From: Taudactylus pleione
Lineage: Eukaryota; Chordata; Amphibia; Anura; Myobatrachidae
Assembly (NCBI GenBank): GCA_031769625.1
Contig: JAUIMM010000696.1
Span: 744,001-808,000, forward strand
DNA length: 64,000 nucleotides
Reading direction: 5' to 3'
The position numbers were made by a program, and so were the translations under genes. Numbering within the stretch: the stretch's first letter is position 1; each line of letters opens with the position of its first letter. The notes under the pieces are model-generated. The model was not told the DNA's origin, did not search any database, and saw nothing but the letters and a program-made list of their open reading frames with translations. Below, one piece after another: positions 11,701 through 24,960 of the stretch.

Positions 11701-14700
11701 CTTTAAATGCTTGCAGTTATCGATCCATGTGGTCTACAATTATTGGATTAGTATGACTGGAAAGAGCTTGTTCTGAGCTACATTGACACCAAATTTCGGG
11801 CCATTTTGACAGTAAGATGGTGTAGAAACAGCAGGTCAAAGAAAGTATTCCTAGGCTACTTTGGTCCACTTTAAGTCAATGGAGATTTTGATTTGCTTTA
11901 AATGCTTGCAGTTATCGATCCATGTGGTCTACAATTATAGGACTAGTATGACTGGAAAGAGCTTGTTCTGAGTTACAATGACACAAAATTTCGGGCCATT
12001 TTGACAGTAAGGTGGTGTAGAAACAGCAGGTCAAAGAAAGTATTCCTAGACTACTTCGGTCCACTTTAAGTCAATGGAGATTTGTATTTGCTTTAAATGC
12101 TTGCAGTTATCCATCCATGTTGTCTACAATTATTGGATTAGTATGGCTGGAAAGAGCTTGTTCTGAGCTACATTGACACCAAATTTTGGGCCATTTTGAT
12201 CAGAAGGTGGTGTAGAAACAGCAGGTCAAAGAAAGTATTCCTAGGCTACTTCGGTCCACTTTAAGTCAATGGAGATTTTTATTTGCTTTAAATGCTTGCA
12301 GTTATCGATCCATGTGGTCTACAATTATTGGATTAGGATGGCTGGAAAGAGCTTGTTCTGAGCTACATTGACACCAAATTTCGGGCCATTTTGATCAGAA
12401 GGTGGTGTAGAAACAGCAGGTCAAAGAAAGTATTCCTAGGCTACTTCGGTCCACTTTAAGTCAATGGAGATTTTTATTTGCTTTAAATGCTTGCAGTTAT
12501 CGATCCATGTGGTCTACAATTATAGGACTAGTATGACTGGAAAAAGCTTGTTCTGAGTTACAATCACACAAAATTTCGGGCCATTTTGACAGTAAGGTGG
12601 TGTAGAAACAGCAGGTCAAAGAAAGGGTTCCTAGGTTCCTTCGCTCCACTTTAAGTCAATGGAGATTTTAATTTGATTTAAATGCTTGCAGTTATCAATC
12701 CATGTGGTCTACAGATATAGGACTAGTATGTCTGGAAAGAACTTGTTCTGACCTACATTGACAATTAATTTCGGGCTATTTTGACAGTAAGATGGTGTAG
12801 AAACAGCAGGTCAAAGAAAGTATTCCTAGGCTACTTTGGTCCACTTTAAGTCAATGGAGATTTTGATTTGCTTTAAATGCTTGCAGTTATCGATCCATGT
12901 GGTCTACAATTATTGGATTAGTATGGCTGGAAAGAGCTTGTTCTGAGCTACACTGAAACCAAATTTCGGGCCATTTTGATCAGAAGGTGGTGTAGAAACA
13001 GCAGGACAAAGAAAGTATTCCTAGGCTACTTCGGTCCACTTTAAGTCAATGGAGATTTTTATTTGCTTTAAATGCTTGCAGTTATCGATCCATGTGGTCT
13101 ACAATTATAGGACTAGAATGACTGGAAAAAGCTTGTTCTGAGTTACAATCACACAAAATTTTGGGCCATTTTGACAGTAAGGTGGTGTAGAAACAGCAGG
13201 TCAAAGAAAGGGTTCCTAGGCTCCTTCGCTCCACTTTAAGTCAATGGAGATTTTGATTTGCTTTAAATGCTTGCAGTTATCGATCCATGTGGTCTACAAT
13301 TATAGGACTAGTATGACTGGAAAGAGCTTGTTCTGATTTACAATCACACAAAATTTCGGGCCATTTTGACAGTAAGGTGGTGTAGAAACAGCAGGTCAAA
13401 GAAAGTATTCCTAGGCTACTTCGGTCCACTTTAAGTCAATGGAGATTTTTATTTGCTTTAAATGCTTGCAGTTATCCATCCATGTTGTCTACAATTATTG
13501 GATTAGTATGGCTGGAAAGCGCTTGTTCTGAGCTACATTGACACCAAATTTCGGGCCATTTTGATCAGAAGGTGGTGTAGAAACAGCAGGTCAAAGAAAG
13601 TATTCCTAGGCTACTTCGGTCCACTTTAAGTCAATGGAGATTTTTATTTGCTTTAAATGCTTGCAGTTATCGATCCATGTGGTCTACAATTATAGGACTA
13701 GTATGACTGGAAAAAGCTTGTTCTGAGTTACAATCACACAAAATTTCGGGCCATTTTGACAGTAAGGTGGTGTAGAAACAGCAGGTCAAAGAAAGTATTC
13801 CTAGGCTACTTCGGTCCACTTTAAGTCAATGGAGATTTTTATTTGCTTTAAATGCTTGCAGTTATCCATCCATGTTGTCTACAATTATTGGATTAGTATG
13901 GTTGGAAAGAGCTTGTTCTGAGCTACATTGACACCAAATTTCGGGCCATTTTGATCAGAAGGTGGTGTAGAAACAGCAGGTCAAAGAAAGTATTCCTAGG
14001 CTACTTCGGTCCACTTTAAGTCAATGGAGATTTTTATTTGCTTTAAATGCTTGCAGTTATCGATGCATGTGGTCTACAATTATAGAACTAGTATGACTGG
14101 GAAGAGCTTCTTCTGAGTTACAATCACACAAAATTTTGGGCCATTTTGACAGTAAGGTGGTGTAGAAACAGCAGGTCAAAGAAAGGGTTCCTAGGCTCCT
14201 TCGCTCCACTTTAAGTCAATGGAGATTTTAATTTGCTTTAAATGCTTGCAGTTATCGATCCATGTGGTCTACAATTATAGGACTAGTATGACTGGAAAGA
14301 GCTTGTTCTGAGCTACATTGACACCAAATTTCGGGCCATTTTGATCAGAAGGTGGTGTAGAAACAGCAGGTTAAAGAAAGTATTCCTAGGCTACTTCGGT
14401 CCACTTTAAGTCAATGGAGATTTTAATTTGCTTTAAATGCTTGCAGTTATCGATCCATGTGGTCTACAATTATAGGACTAGTATGACTGGAAAGAGCTTG
14501 TTCTGAGTTACAATCACACAAAATTGTGGGCCATTTTGACAGTAAGGTGGTGTAGAAACAGCAGGTCAAAGAAAGTATTCCTAGGCTACTTCGGTCCACT
14601 TTAAGTCAATGGAGATTTTTATTTGCTTTAAATGCTTGCAGTTATCCATCCATGTGGTCTACAATTATTGGATTAGTATGGCTGGAAAGAGCTTGTTCTG

Positions 14701-16575
14701 AGCTACATTGACACCAAATTTTGGGCCATTTTGACAGAAAGGTGGTGTAGAAACAACAGGTCAAAGAAAGTATTCCTAGGCTACTTCGGTCCACTTTAAG
14801 TCAATGGAGATTTTTATTTGCTTTAAATGCTTGCAGTTATCGATCCATGTGGTCTACAATTATAGAACTAGTATGACTGGGAAGAGCTTGTTCTGAGTTA
14901 CAATCACACAAAATTTTGGGCCATTTTGACAGTAAGGTGGTGTAGAAACAGCAGGTCAAAGAAAGGGTTCCTAGGCTCCTTCGCTGCACTTTAAGTCAAT
15001 GGAGATTTTAATTTGCTTTAAATGCTTGCAGTTATCGATCCATGTGGTCTACAGATATAGGACTAGTATGGCTGGAAAGAACTTGTTCTGAGCTACATTG
15101 ACACCTAATTTCTGGCCATTTTGACAGTAAGGTGGTGTAGAAACAGCAGGTCAAAGAAAGTACTCCTAGGCTACTTTGGTCCACTTTAAGTCAATGGAGA
15201 TTTTGATTTGCTTTAAATGCTTGCAGTTATCGATCCATGTGGTCTACAATTATTGGATTAGTATGGCTGGAAAGAGCTTGTTCTGAGCTACATTGACACC
15301 AAATTTCGGGCCATTTTGATCAGAAGGTGGTGTAGAAACAGCAGGTCAAAGAAAATATTCCTAGGCTACTTCGGTCCACTTTAAGTCAATGGAGATTTTT
15401 ATTTGCTTTAAATGCTTGCAGTTATCGATCCATGTGGTCTACAATTATAGGACTAGTATGACTGGAAAAAGCTTGTTCTGAGTTACAATCACACAAAATT
15501 TCGGGCCATTTTGACAGTAAGGTGGTGTAGAAACAGCAGGTCAAAGAAAGGGTTCCTAGGCTCCTTCGCTCCACTTTAAGTCAATGGAGATTTTGATTTG
15601 ATTTAAATGCTTGCAGTTATCGATCCATGTGGTCTACAATTATAGGACTAGTATGGCTGGAAAGTGCTTGTTCTGAGCTACATTGACACCAAATTTCGGG
15701 CCATTTTGATCAGAAGGTGGTGTAGAAACAGCAGGTCAAAGAAAGTATTCCTAGGCTACTTCGGTCCACTTTAAGTCAATGGAGATTTTTATTTGCTTTA
15801 AATGCTTGCAGTTATCGATCCATGTGGTCTACAATTATAGGACTAGTATGACTGGAAAAAGCTTGTTCTGAGTTACAATCACACAAAATTTCGGGCCATT
15901 TTGACAGTAAGGTGGTGTAGAAACAGCAGGTCTAAAAAAGGGTTCCTAGGCTCCTTCGGTCCACTTTAAGTCAATGGAGATTATTATTTGCTTTAAATGC
16001 TTGCAGTTATCCATCCATGTGGTCTACAATTATTGGATTAGTATGGCTGGAAAGAGCTTGTTCTGAGCTACATTGACACCAAATTTTGGGCCATTTTGAC
16101 AGAAAGGTGGTGTAGAAACAACAGGTCAAAGAAAGTATTCCTAGGCTACTTCGGTCCACTTTAAGTCAATGGAGATTTTTATTTGCTTTAAATGCTTGCA
16201 GTTATCGATCCATGTGGTTTACAATTATAGAACTAGTATGACTGGGAAGAGCTTGTTCTGAGTTACAATCACACAAAATTTTGGGCCATTTTGACAGTAA
16301 GGTGGTGTAGAAACAGCAGGTCAAAGAAAGGGTTCCTAGGCTCCTTCGCTCCACTTTAAGTCAATGGAGATTTTAATTTGCTTTAAATGCTTGCAGTTAT
16401 CGATCCATGTGGTCTACAGATATAGGACTAGTATGGCTGGAAAGAACTTGTTCTGAGCTACATTGACACCTAAGTTCAGGCCATTTTGACAGTAAGGTGG
16501 TGTAGAAACAGCAGGTCAAAGAAAGTATTCCTAGGCTACTTTGGTCCACTTTAAGTCAATGGAGATTTTGATTTG
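11701..16575. repeat. Long HOR family, copy 3 (25 monomers, 4875 bp)
   Basis: Order: mA mB mC mD mE mF mU mG mH mI mV mC mP mQ mR mK mL1 mN1 mS mE mT mJ mK mL mN. It lacks the mC between mT and mJ that copy 2 has at 10726, so it is exactly one monomer shorter. Differences from copy 2 that I noticed include caatgacac in mB (11896), acaattaatt and ggctatt in mF (12676), gttgg in mC (13846) and gaagagc in place of gaatagc at 14821. The closing mN at 16381 carries taagttcagg, a mark shared with later copies that end in an mW monomer. Confidence 0.88.
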
Positions 16576-16770
16576 CTTTAAATGCTTGCAGTTATCGATC
16601 CTTGTGGTCTACAATTATAGGTCTAGTATGACTGGAAATAGCTTGTTCTGAGTTACAATCACACAAAATTTTGGGCCATTTTGACAGTAAGGTGGTGTAG
16701 AAACAGCAGGTCAAAGAAAGTATTCCTAGACTACTTTGGTCCACTTTAAGTCAATGGAGATTTTTATTTG
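16576..16770. repeat. Type mW monomer closing copy 3
   Basis: This monomer has cgatccttg where most have cgatccatg, and taggtctag where most have taggactag. The same type follows an mN with taagttcagg at 37441, 42316, 55380 and 62400, so the mN-mW pair is a reliable landmark for the end of a long-HOR copy. This copy is full length (195 bp); two of the later ones have lost one base. Confidence 0.85.
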
Positions 16771-19695
16771 CTTTAAATGCTTGCAGTTATCCATCCATGT
16801 GGTCTACAATTATTGGATTAGTATGGCTGGAAAGAGCTTGTTCTGAGCTACATTGACACCAAATTTCGGGCCATTTTGATCAGAAGGTGGTGTAGAAACA
16901 GCAGGTCAAAGAAAGTATTCCTAGGCTACTTCGGTCCACTTTAAGTCAATGGAGATTTTTATTTGCTTTAAATGCTTGCAGTTATCGATCCATGTGGTCT
17001 ACAATTATAGGACTAGTATGACTGGAAAAAGCTTGTTCTGAGTTACAATCACACAAAATTTCGGGCCATTTTGACAGTAAGGTGGTGTAGAAACAGCAGG
17101 TCAAAGAAAGGGTTCCTAGGCTCCTTCCCTCCACTTTAAGTCAATGGAGATTTTTATTTGCTTTAAATGCTTGCAGTTATCCATCCATGTTGTCTACAAT
17201 TATTGGATTAGTATGGCTGGAAAGAGCTTGTTCTGAGCTACATTGACACCAAATTCCGGGCCATTTTGATCAGAAGGTGGTGTAGAAACAGCAGGTCAAA
17301 GAAAGTATTCCTAGGCTACTTCGGTCCACTTTAAGTCAATGGAGATTTTTATTTGCTTTAAATGCTTGCAGTTATCGATCCATGTGGTCTACAATTATAG
17401 AACTAGTATGACAGGGAAGAGCTTGTTCTGAGTTACAATCACAGAAAATTGTGGGCCATTTTGACAGTAAGGTGGTGTAGAAACAGCAGGTCAAAGAAAG
17501 GGTTCCTAGGCTCCTTCGCTCCACTTTAAGTCAAAGGAGATTTTAATTTGCTTTAAATGCTTGCAGTTATCGATCCATATGGTCTACAGATATAGGACTA
17601 GTATGGCTGGAAAGAACTTGTTCTGAGCTACATTGACACCTAATTTCAGGCCATTTTGACAGTAAGGTGGTGTAGAAACAGCAGGTCAAAGAAAGTATTC
17701 CTAGGCTACTTTGGTCCACTTTAAGTCAATGGAGATTTTGATTTGCTTTAAATGCTTGCAGTTATCGATCCATGTGGTCTACAATTATTGGATTAGTATG
17801 GCTGGAAAGAGCTTGTTCTGAGCTACATTGACACCAAATTTCGGGCCATTTTGATCAGAAGGTGGTGTAGAAACAGCAGGTCAAAGAAAGTATTCCTAGG
17901 CTACTTCGGTCCACTTTAAGTCAATGGAGATTTTTATTTGCTTTAAATGCTTGCAGTTATCGATCCATGTGGTCTACAATTATAGGACTAGTATGACTGG
18001 AAAAAGCTTGTTCTGAGTTACAATCACACAAAATTTCGGGCCATTTTGACAGTAAGGTGGTGTAGAAACAGCAGGTCAAAGAAAGGGTTCCTAGGCTCCT
18101 TCCCTCCACTTTAAGTCAATGGAGATTTTTATTTGCTTTAAATGCTTGCAGTTATCCATCCATGTTGTCTACAATTATTGGATTAGTATGGCTGGAAAGA
18201 GCTTGTTCTGAGCTACATTGACACCAAAATCCGGGCCATTTTGATCAGAAGGTGGTGTAGAAACAGCAGGTCAAAGAAAGTATTCCTAGGCTACTTCGGT
18301 CCACTTTAAGTCAATGGAGATTTTTATTTGCTTTAAATGCTTGCAGTTATCGATCCATGTGGTCTACAATTATAGAACTAGTATGACAGGGAAGAGCTTG
18401 TTCTGAGTTACAATCACAGAAAATTGTGGGCCATTTTGACAGTAAGGTGGTGTAGAAACAGCAGGTCAAAGAAAGGGTTCCTAGGCTCCTTCGCTCCACT
18501 TTAAGTCAAAGGAGATTTTAATTTGCTTTAAATGCTTGCAGTTATCGATCCATATGGTCTACAGATATAGGACTAGTATGGCTGGAAAGAACTTGTTCTG
18601 AGCTACATTGACACCTAATTTCAGGCCATTTTGACAGTAAGGTGGTGTAGAAACAGCAGGTCAAAGAAAGTATTCCTAGGCTACTTTGGTCCACTTTAAG
18701 TCAATGGAGATTTTGATTTGCTTTAAATGCTTGCAGTTATCGATCCATGTGGTCTACAATTATTGGATTAGTATGGCTGGAAAGAGCTTGTTCTGAGCTA
18801 CATTGACACCAAATTTCGGGCCATTTTGATCAGAAGGTGGTGTAGAAACAGCAGGTCAAATAAAGTATTCCTAGGCTACTTCGGTCCACTTTAAGTCAAT
18901 GGAGATTTTTATTTGCTTTAAATGCTTGCAGTTATCGATCCATGTGGTCTACAATTATAGGACTAGTATGACTGGAAAAAGCTTGTTCTGAGTTACAATC
19001 ACACAAAATTTCGGGCCATTTTGACAGTAAGGTGGTGTAGAAACAGCAGGTCAAAGAAAGGGTTCCTAGGCTCCTTCCCTCCACTTTAAGTCAATGGAGA
19101 TTTTTATTTGCTTTAAATGCTTGCAGTTATCCATCCATGTTGTCTACAATTATTGGATTAGTATGGCTGGAAAGAGCTTGTTCTGAGCTACATTGACACC
19201 AAATTCCGGGCCATTTTGATCAGAAGGTGGTGTAGAAACAGCAGGTCAAAGAAAGTATTCCTAGGCTACTTCGGTCCACTTTAAGTCAATGGAGATTTTT
19301 ATTTGCTTTAAATGCTTGCAGTTATCGATCCATGTGGTCTACAATTATAGAACTAGTATGACAGGGAAGAGCTTGTTCTGAGTTACAATCACAGAAAATT
19401 GTGGGCCATTTTGACAGTAAGGTGGTGTAGAAACAGCAGGTCAAAGAAAGGGTTCCTAGGCTCCTTCGCTCCACTTTAAGTCAAAGGAGATTTTAATTTG
19501 CTTTAAATGCTAGCAGTTATCGATCCATATGGTCTACAGATATAGGACTAGTATGGCTGGAAAGAACTTGTTCTGAGCTACATTGACACCTAATTTCAGG
19601 CCATTTTGACAGTAAGGTGGTGTAGAAACAGCAGGTCAAAGAAAGTATTCCTATGCTACTTTGGTCCACTTTAAGTCAATGGAGATTTTGATTTG
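16771..19695. repeat. Pentameric HOR: 975-bp unit in three tandem copies
   Basis: Five monomers (mS-like, mE, mC, mL, mN) repeat at 16771, 17746 and 18721, each 975 bp. Private marks recur once per unit: cttccctcc in mE (16966, 17941, 18916), acagggaag with cacagaaaattg in mL (17356, 18331, 19306), gtcaaaggag at the mL end, and catatgg in mN (17551, 18526, 19501). Copies differ at few positions: ccatcc against cgatcc in the first monomer, ccaaaatcc in copy 2, caaataaag, gctagcag and cctatgct in copy 3. Nothing else in the window uses this private set, so the expansion is local. Confidence 0.9.
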
Positions 19696-20865
19696 CTTTA
19701 AATGCTTGCAGTTATCGATCCATGTGGTCTACAATTATAGGTCTAGTATGACTGGAAAGAGCTTGTTCTGATTTACAATCACACAAAATTTCGGGACATT
19801 TTGATCAGAAGGTGGTGTAGAAACAGGAGGTCAAATAAAGGGTTCCTAGGCTCCTTCGGTCCACTTTAAGTCAATGGAGATTTTTATTTGCTTTAAATGC
19901 TTGCAGTTATCCATCCATGTTGTCTACAATTATTGGATTAGTATGGCTGGAAAGAGCTTGTTCTGAGCTACATTGACATCAAATTTCGGGCCATTTTGAT
20001 CAGAAGGTGGTGTAGAAACAGCAGGTCAAAGAAAGTATTCCTAGGCTACTTCGGTCCACTTTAAGTCAATGGAGATTTTTATTTGCTTTAAATGCTTGCA
20101 GTTATCGATCCATGTGGTCTACAATTATAGAACTAGTATGACTGGGAAGAGCTTGTTCTGAGTTACAAACACACAAAATTTCGGGCCATTTTGACAGTAA
20201 GGTGGTGTAGAAACAGCAGGTCAAAGAAAGGGTTCCTAGGTTCCTTCACTCCACTTTAAGTCAATGGAGATTTTAATTTGCTTTAAATGCTTGCAGTTAT
20301 CAATCCATGTGGTCTACAGATATAGGACTAGTATGTCTGGAAAGAACTTGTTCTGACCTACATTGACACCTAATTTCGGGCCATTTTGACAGTAAGATGG
20401 TGTAGAAACAGCAGGTCAAAGAAACTATTCCTAGGCTACTTTGGTCCACTTTAAGTCAATGGAGATTTTGATTTGCTTTAAATGCTTGCAGTTATCGATC
20501 CATGTGGTCTACAATTATAGGACTAGTATGACTGGAAAGAGCTTGTTCTGAGTTACAATCACACAAAATTTCGGGCCATTTTGACAGTAAGGTGGTGTAG
20601 AAACAGCAGGTCAAAGAAAGTATTCCTAGGCTACTTCGGTCCACTTTAAGTCAATGGAGATTTTTATTTGCTTTAAATGCTTGCAGTTATCCATCCATGT
20701 TGTCTACAATTATTGGATTAGTATGGCTGGAAAGAGCTTGTTCTGAGCTACATTGACACCAAATTCCGGGCCATTTTGATCAGAAGGTGGTGTAGAAACA
20801 GCAGGTCAAAGAAAGTATTCCTAGGCTACTTCGGTCCACTTTAAGTCAATGGAGATTTTTATTTG
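19696..20865. repeat. Transition block into the second HOR family (6 monomers)
   Basis: Order: an mW/mH-like mosaic monomer at 19696 (taggtctag, ctgatttac, then gatcag, aaacaggagg and caaataaag), mC at 19891, mL with caaacacac at 20086, mF at 20281, mB at 20476 and mC with attccggg at 20671. The run mL(caaacac)-mF-mB-mC(attccggg) recurs at 24961, 28471, 42900 and 46800 and defines the second HOR family. Confidence 0.8.
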
Positions 20866-23800
20866 CTTTAAATGCTTGCAGTTATCGATCCATGTGGTCT
20901 ACAATTATAGGACTAGTATGACTGGAAAAAGCTTGTTCTGAGTTACAATCACACAAAATTTCGGGCCATTTTGACAGTAAGGTGGTGTAGAAACAGCAGG
21001 TCTAAAAAAGGGTTCCTAGGCTCCTTCGGTCCACTTTAAGTCAATGGAGATTATTATTTGCATTAAATGCTTGCAGTTATCCATCCATGTGGTCTACAAT
21101 TATTGGATTAGTATGGCTGGAAAGAGCTTGTTCTGAGCTACATTGACACCAAATTTTGGGCCATTTTGACAGAAAGGTGGTGTAGAAACAACAGGTCAAA
21201 GAAAGTGTTCCTAGGCTACTTCGGTCCACTTTAAGTCAATGGAGATTTTTATTTGCTTTAAATGCTTGCAGTTATCGATGCATGTGGTCTACAATTATAG
21301 AACTAGTATGACTGGGAAGAGCTTGTTCTGAGTTACAATCACACAAAATTTTGGGCCATTTTGACAGTAAGGTGGTGTAGAAACAGCAGGTCAAAGAAAG
21401 GGTTCCTAGGCTCCTTCGCTCCACTTTAAGTCAATGGAGATTTTAATTTGCTTTAAATGCTTGAAGTTATCAATCCATGTGGTCTACAATTATAGGACTA
21501 GTATGACTGGAAAGAGCTTGTTCTGAGCTACATTGACACCAAATTTCGGGCCATTTTGAACAGAAGGTGGTGTAGAAACAGCAGGTTAAAGAAAGTATTC
21601 CTAGGCTACTTCTGTCCACTTTAAGTCAATGGAGATTTTGATTTGCTTTAAATGCTTGCAGTTATCGATCCATGTGGTCTACAATTATAGGACTAGTATG
21701 ACTGGAAAGAGCTTGTTCTGAGTTACAATCACACAAAATTTCGGGCCAATTTGACAGTAAGGTGGTGTAGAAACAGCAGGTCAAAGAAAGTATTCCTAGG
21801 CTACTTCGGTCCACTTTAAGTCAATGGAGATTTTTATTTGCTTTAAATGCTTGCAGTTATCCATCCATGTTGTCTACAATTATTGGATTAGTATGGCTGG
21901 AAAGAGCTTGTTCTGAGCTACATTGACACCAAATTTCGGGCCATTTTGATCAGAAGGTGGTGTAGAAACAGCAGGTCAAAGAAAGTATTCCTAGGCTACT
22001 TCGGTCCACTTTAAGTCAATGGAGATTTTTATTTGCTTTAAATGCTTGCAGTTATCGATCCATGTGGTCTACAATTATAGGACTAGTATGACTGGAAAGA
22101 GCTTGTTCTGATTTACAATCACACAAAATTTCGGGCCATTTTGACAGTAAGGTGGTGTAGAAACAGCAGGTCAAAGAAAGTATTCCTAGACTACTTCGGT
22201 CCACTTTAAGTCAATGGAGATTTTTATTTGCTTTAAATGCTTGCAGTTATCCATCCATGTTGTCTACAATTATTGGATTAGTATGGCTGGAAAGAGCTTG
22301 TTCTGAGCTACATTGACACCAAATTTCGGGCCATTTTGATCAGAAGGTGGTGTAGAAACAGCAGGTCAAAGAAAGTATTCCTAGGCTACTTCGGTCCACT
22401 TTAAGTCAATGGAGATTTTTATTTGCTTTAAATGCTTGCAGTTATCGATCCATGTGGTCTACAATTATAGGACTAGTATGACTGGAAAAAGCTTGTTCTG
22501 ATTTACAATCACACAAAATTTCGGGCCATTTTGACAGTAAGGTGGTGTAGAAACAGCAGGTCTAAAAAAGGGTTCCTAGGCTCCTTCGGTCCACTTTAAG
22601 TCAATGGAGATTATTATTTGCATTAAATGCTTGCAGTTATCCATCCATGTGGTCTACAATTATTGGATTAGTATGGCTGGAAAGAGCTTGTTCTGAGCTA
22701 CATTGACACCAAATTTTGGGCCATTTTGACAGAAAGGTGGTGTAGAAACAACAGGTCAAAGAAAGTATTCCTAGGCTACTTCGGTCCACTTTAAGTCAAT
22801 GGAGATTTTTATTTGCTTTAAATGCTTGCAGTTATCGATCCATGTGGTCTACAATTATAGGACTAGTATGACTGGAAAAAGCTTGTTCTGAGTTACAATC
22901 ACACAAAATTTCGGGCCATTTTGACAGTAAGGTGGTGTAGAAACAGCAGGTCTAAAAAAGGGTTCCTAGGCTCCTTCGGTCCACTTTAAGTCAATGGAGA
23001 TTATTATTTGCATTAAATGCTTGCAGTTATCCATCCATGTGGTCTACAATTATTGGATTAGTATGGCTGGAAAGAGCTTGTTCTGAGCTACATTGACACC
23101 AAATTTTGGGCCATTTTGACAGAAAGGTGGTGTAGAAACAACAGGTCAAAGAAAGTGTTCCTAGGCTACTTCGGTCCACTTTAAGTCAATGGAGATTTTT
23201 ATTTGCTTTAAATGCTTGCAGTTATCGATGCATGTGGTCTACAATTATAGAACTAGTATGACTGGGAAGAGCTTGTTCTGAGTTACAATCACACAAAATT
23301 TTGGGCCATTTTGACAGTAAGGTGGTGTAGAAACAGCAGGTCAAAGAAAGGGTTCCTAGGCTCCTTCGCTCCACTTTAAGTCAATGGAGATTTTAATTTG
23401 CTTTAAATGCTTGAAGTTATCAATCCATGTGGTCTACAATTATAGGACTAGTATGACTGGAAAGAGCTTGTTCTGAGCTACATTGACACCAAATTTCGGG
23501 CCATTTTGAACAGAAGGTGGTGTAGAAACAGCAGGTTAAAGAAAGTATTCCTAGGCTACTTCTGTCCACTTTAAGTCAATGGAGATTTTAATTTGCTTTA
23601 AATGCTTGCAGTTATCGATCCATGTGGTCTACAATTATAGGACTAGTATGACTGGAAAGAGCTTGTTCTGAGCTACATTGACACCAAATTTCGGGCCATT
23701 TTGACAGTAAGATGGTGTAGAAACAGCAGGTCAAAGAAAGTATTCCTAGGCTACTTTGGTCCACTTTAAGTCAATGGAGATTTTGATTTGCTTTAAATGC

Positions 23801-24960
23801 TTGCAGTTATCGATCCATGTGGTCTACAATTATAGGACTAGTATGATTGGAAAGAGCTTGTTCTGAGTTACAATCACACAAAATTTCGGGCCAATTTGAC
23901 AGTAAGGTGGTGTAGAAACAGCAGGTCAAAGAAAGTATTCCTAGGCTACTTCGGTCCACTTTAAGTCAATGGAGATTTTTATTTGCTTTAAATGCTTGCA
24001 GTTATCCATCCATGTTGTCTACAATTATTGGATTAGTATGGCTGGAAAGAGCTTGTTCTGAGCTACATTGACACCAAATTTCGGGCCATTTTGATCAGAA
24101 GGTGGTGTAGAAACAGCAGGTCAAAGAAAGTATTCCTAGGCTACTTCGGTCCACTTTAAGTCAATGGAGATTTTTATTTGCTTTAAATGCTTGCAGTTAT
24201 CGATCCATGTGGTCTACAATGATAGGACTAGTATGACTGGAAAGAGCTTGTTCTGATTTACAATCAGACAAAATTTCGGGCCATTTTGACAGTAAGGTGG
24301 TGTAGAAACAGCAGGTCAAAGAAAGTATTCCTAGACTACTTCGGTCCACTTTAAGTCAATGGAGATTTTTATTTGCTTTAAATGCTTGCAGTTATCCATC
24401 CATGTTGTCTACAATTATTGGATTAGTATGGCTGGAAAGAGCTTGTTCTGAGCTACATTGACACCAAATTTCGGGCCATTTTGATCAGAAGGTGGTGTAG
24501 AAACAGCAGGTCAAAGAAAGTATTCCTAGGCTACTTCGGTCCACTTTAAGTCAATGGAGATTTTTATTTGCTTTAAATGCTTGCAGTTATCGATCCATGT
24601 GGTCTACAATCATAGGACTAGTATGACTGGAAAAAGCTTGTTCTTAGTTACAATCACACAAAATTTCGGGCCATTTTGACAGTAAGGTGGTGTAGAAACA
24701 GCAGGTCTAAAAAAGGGTTCCTAGGCTCCTTCGGTCCACTTTAAGTCAATGGAGATTATTATTTGCATTAAATGCTTGCAGTTATCCATCCATGTGGTCT
24801 ACAATTATTGGATTAGTATGGCTGGAAAGAGCTTGTTCTGAGCTACATTGACACCAAATTTTGGGCCATTTTGACAGAAAGGTGGTGTAGAAACAACAGG
24901 TCAAAGAAAGTATTCCTAGGCTACTTCGGTCCACTTTAAGTCAATGGAGATTTTTATTTG
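20866..24960. repeat. 10/11-monomer tandem duplication (1950 and 2145 bp)
   Basis: Copy 1 (20866-22815) reads mJ mK mP mQ mB mC mH mC mJ mK. Copy 2 (22816-24960) reads mJ mK mP mQ mA mB mC mH mC mJ mK. Shared private bases tie them: gaaagtgttc in the first mK (21061 and 23011), ttgaagttatcaatcc and tgaacag in mQ (21451 and 23401), and ggccaatttg in mB (21646 and 23791). Copy 2 has one additional mA at 23596. At the joint, mJ-mK is directly followed by mJ-mK (22426-23205), a local dimer doubling. Confidence 0.82.
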
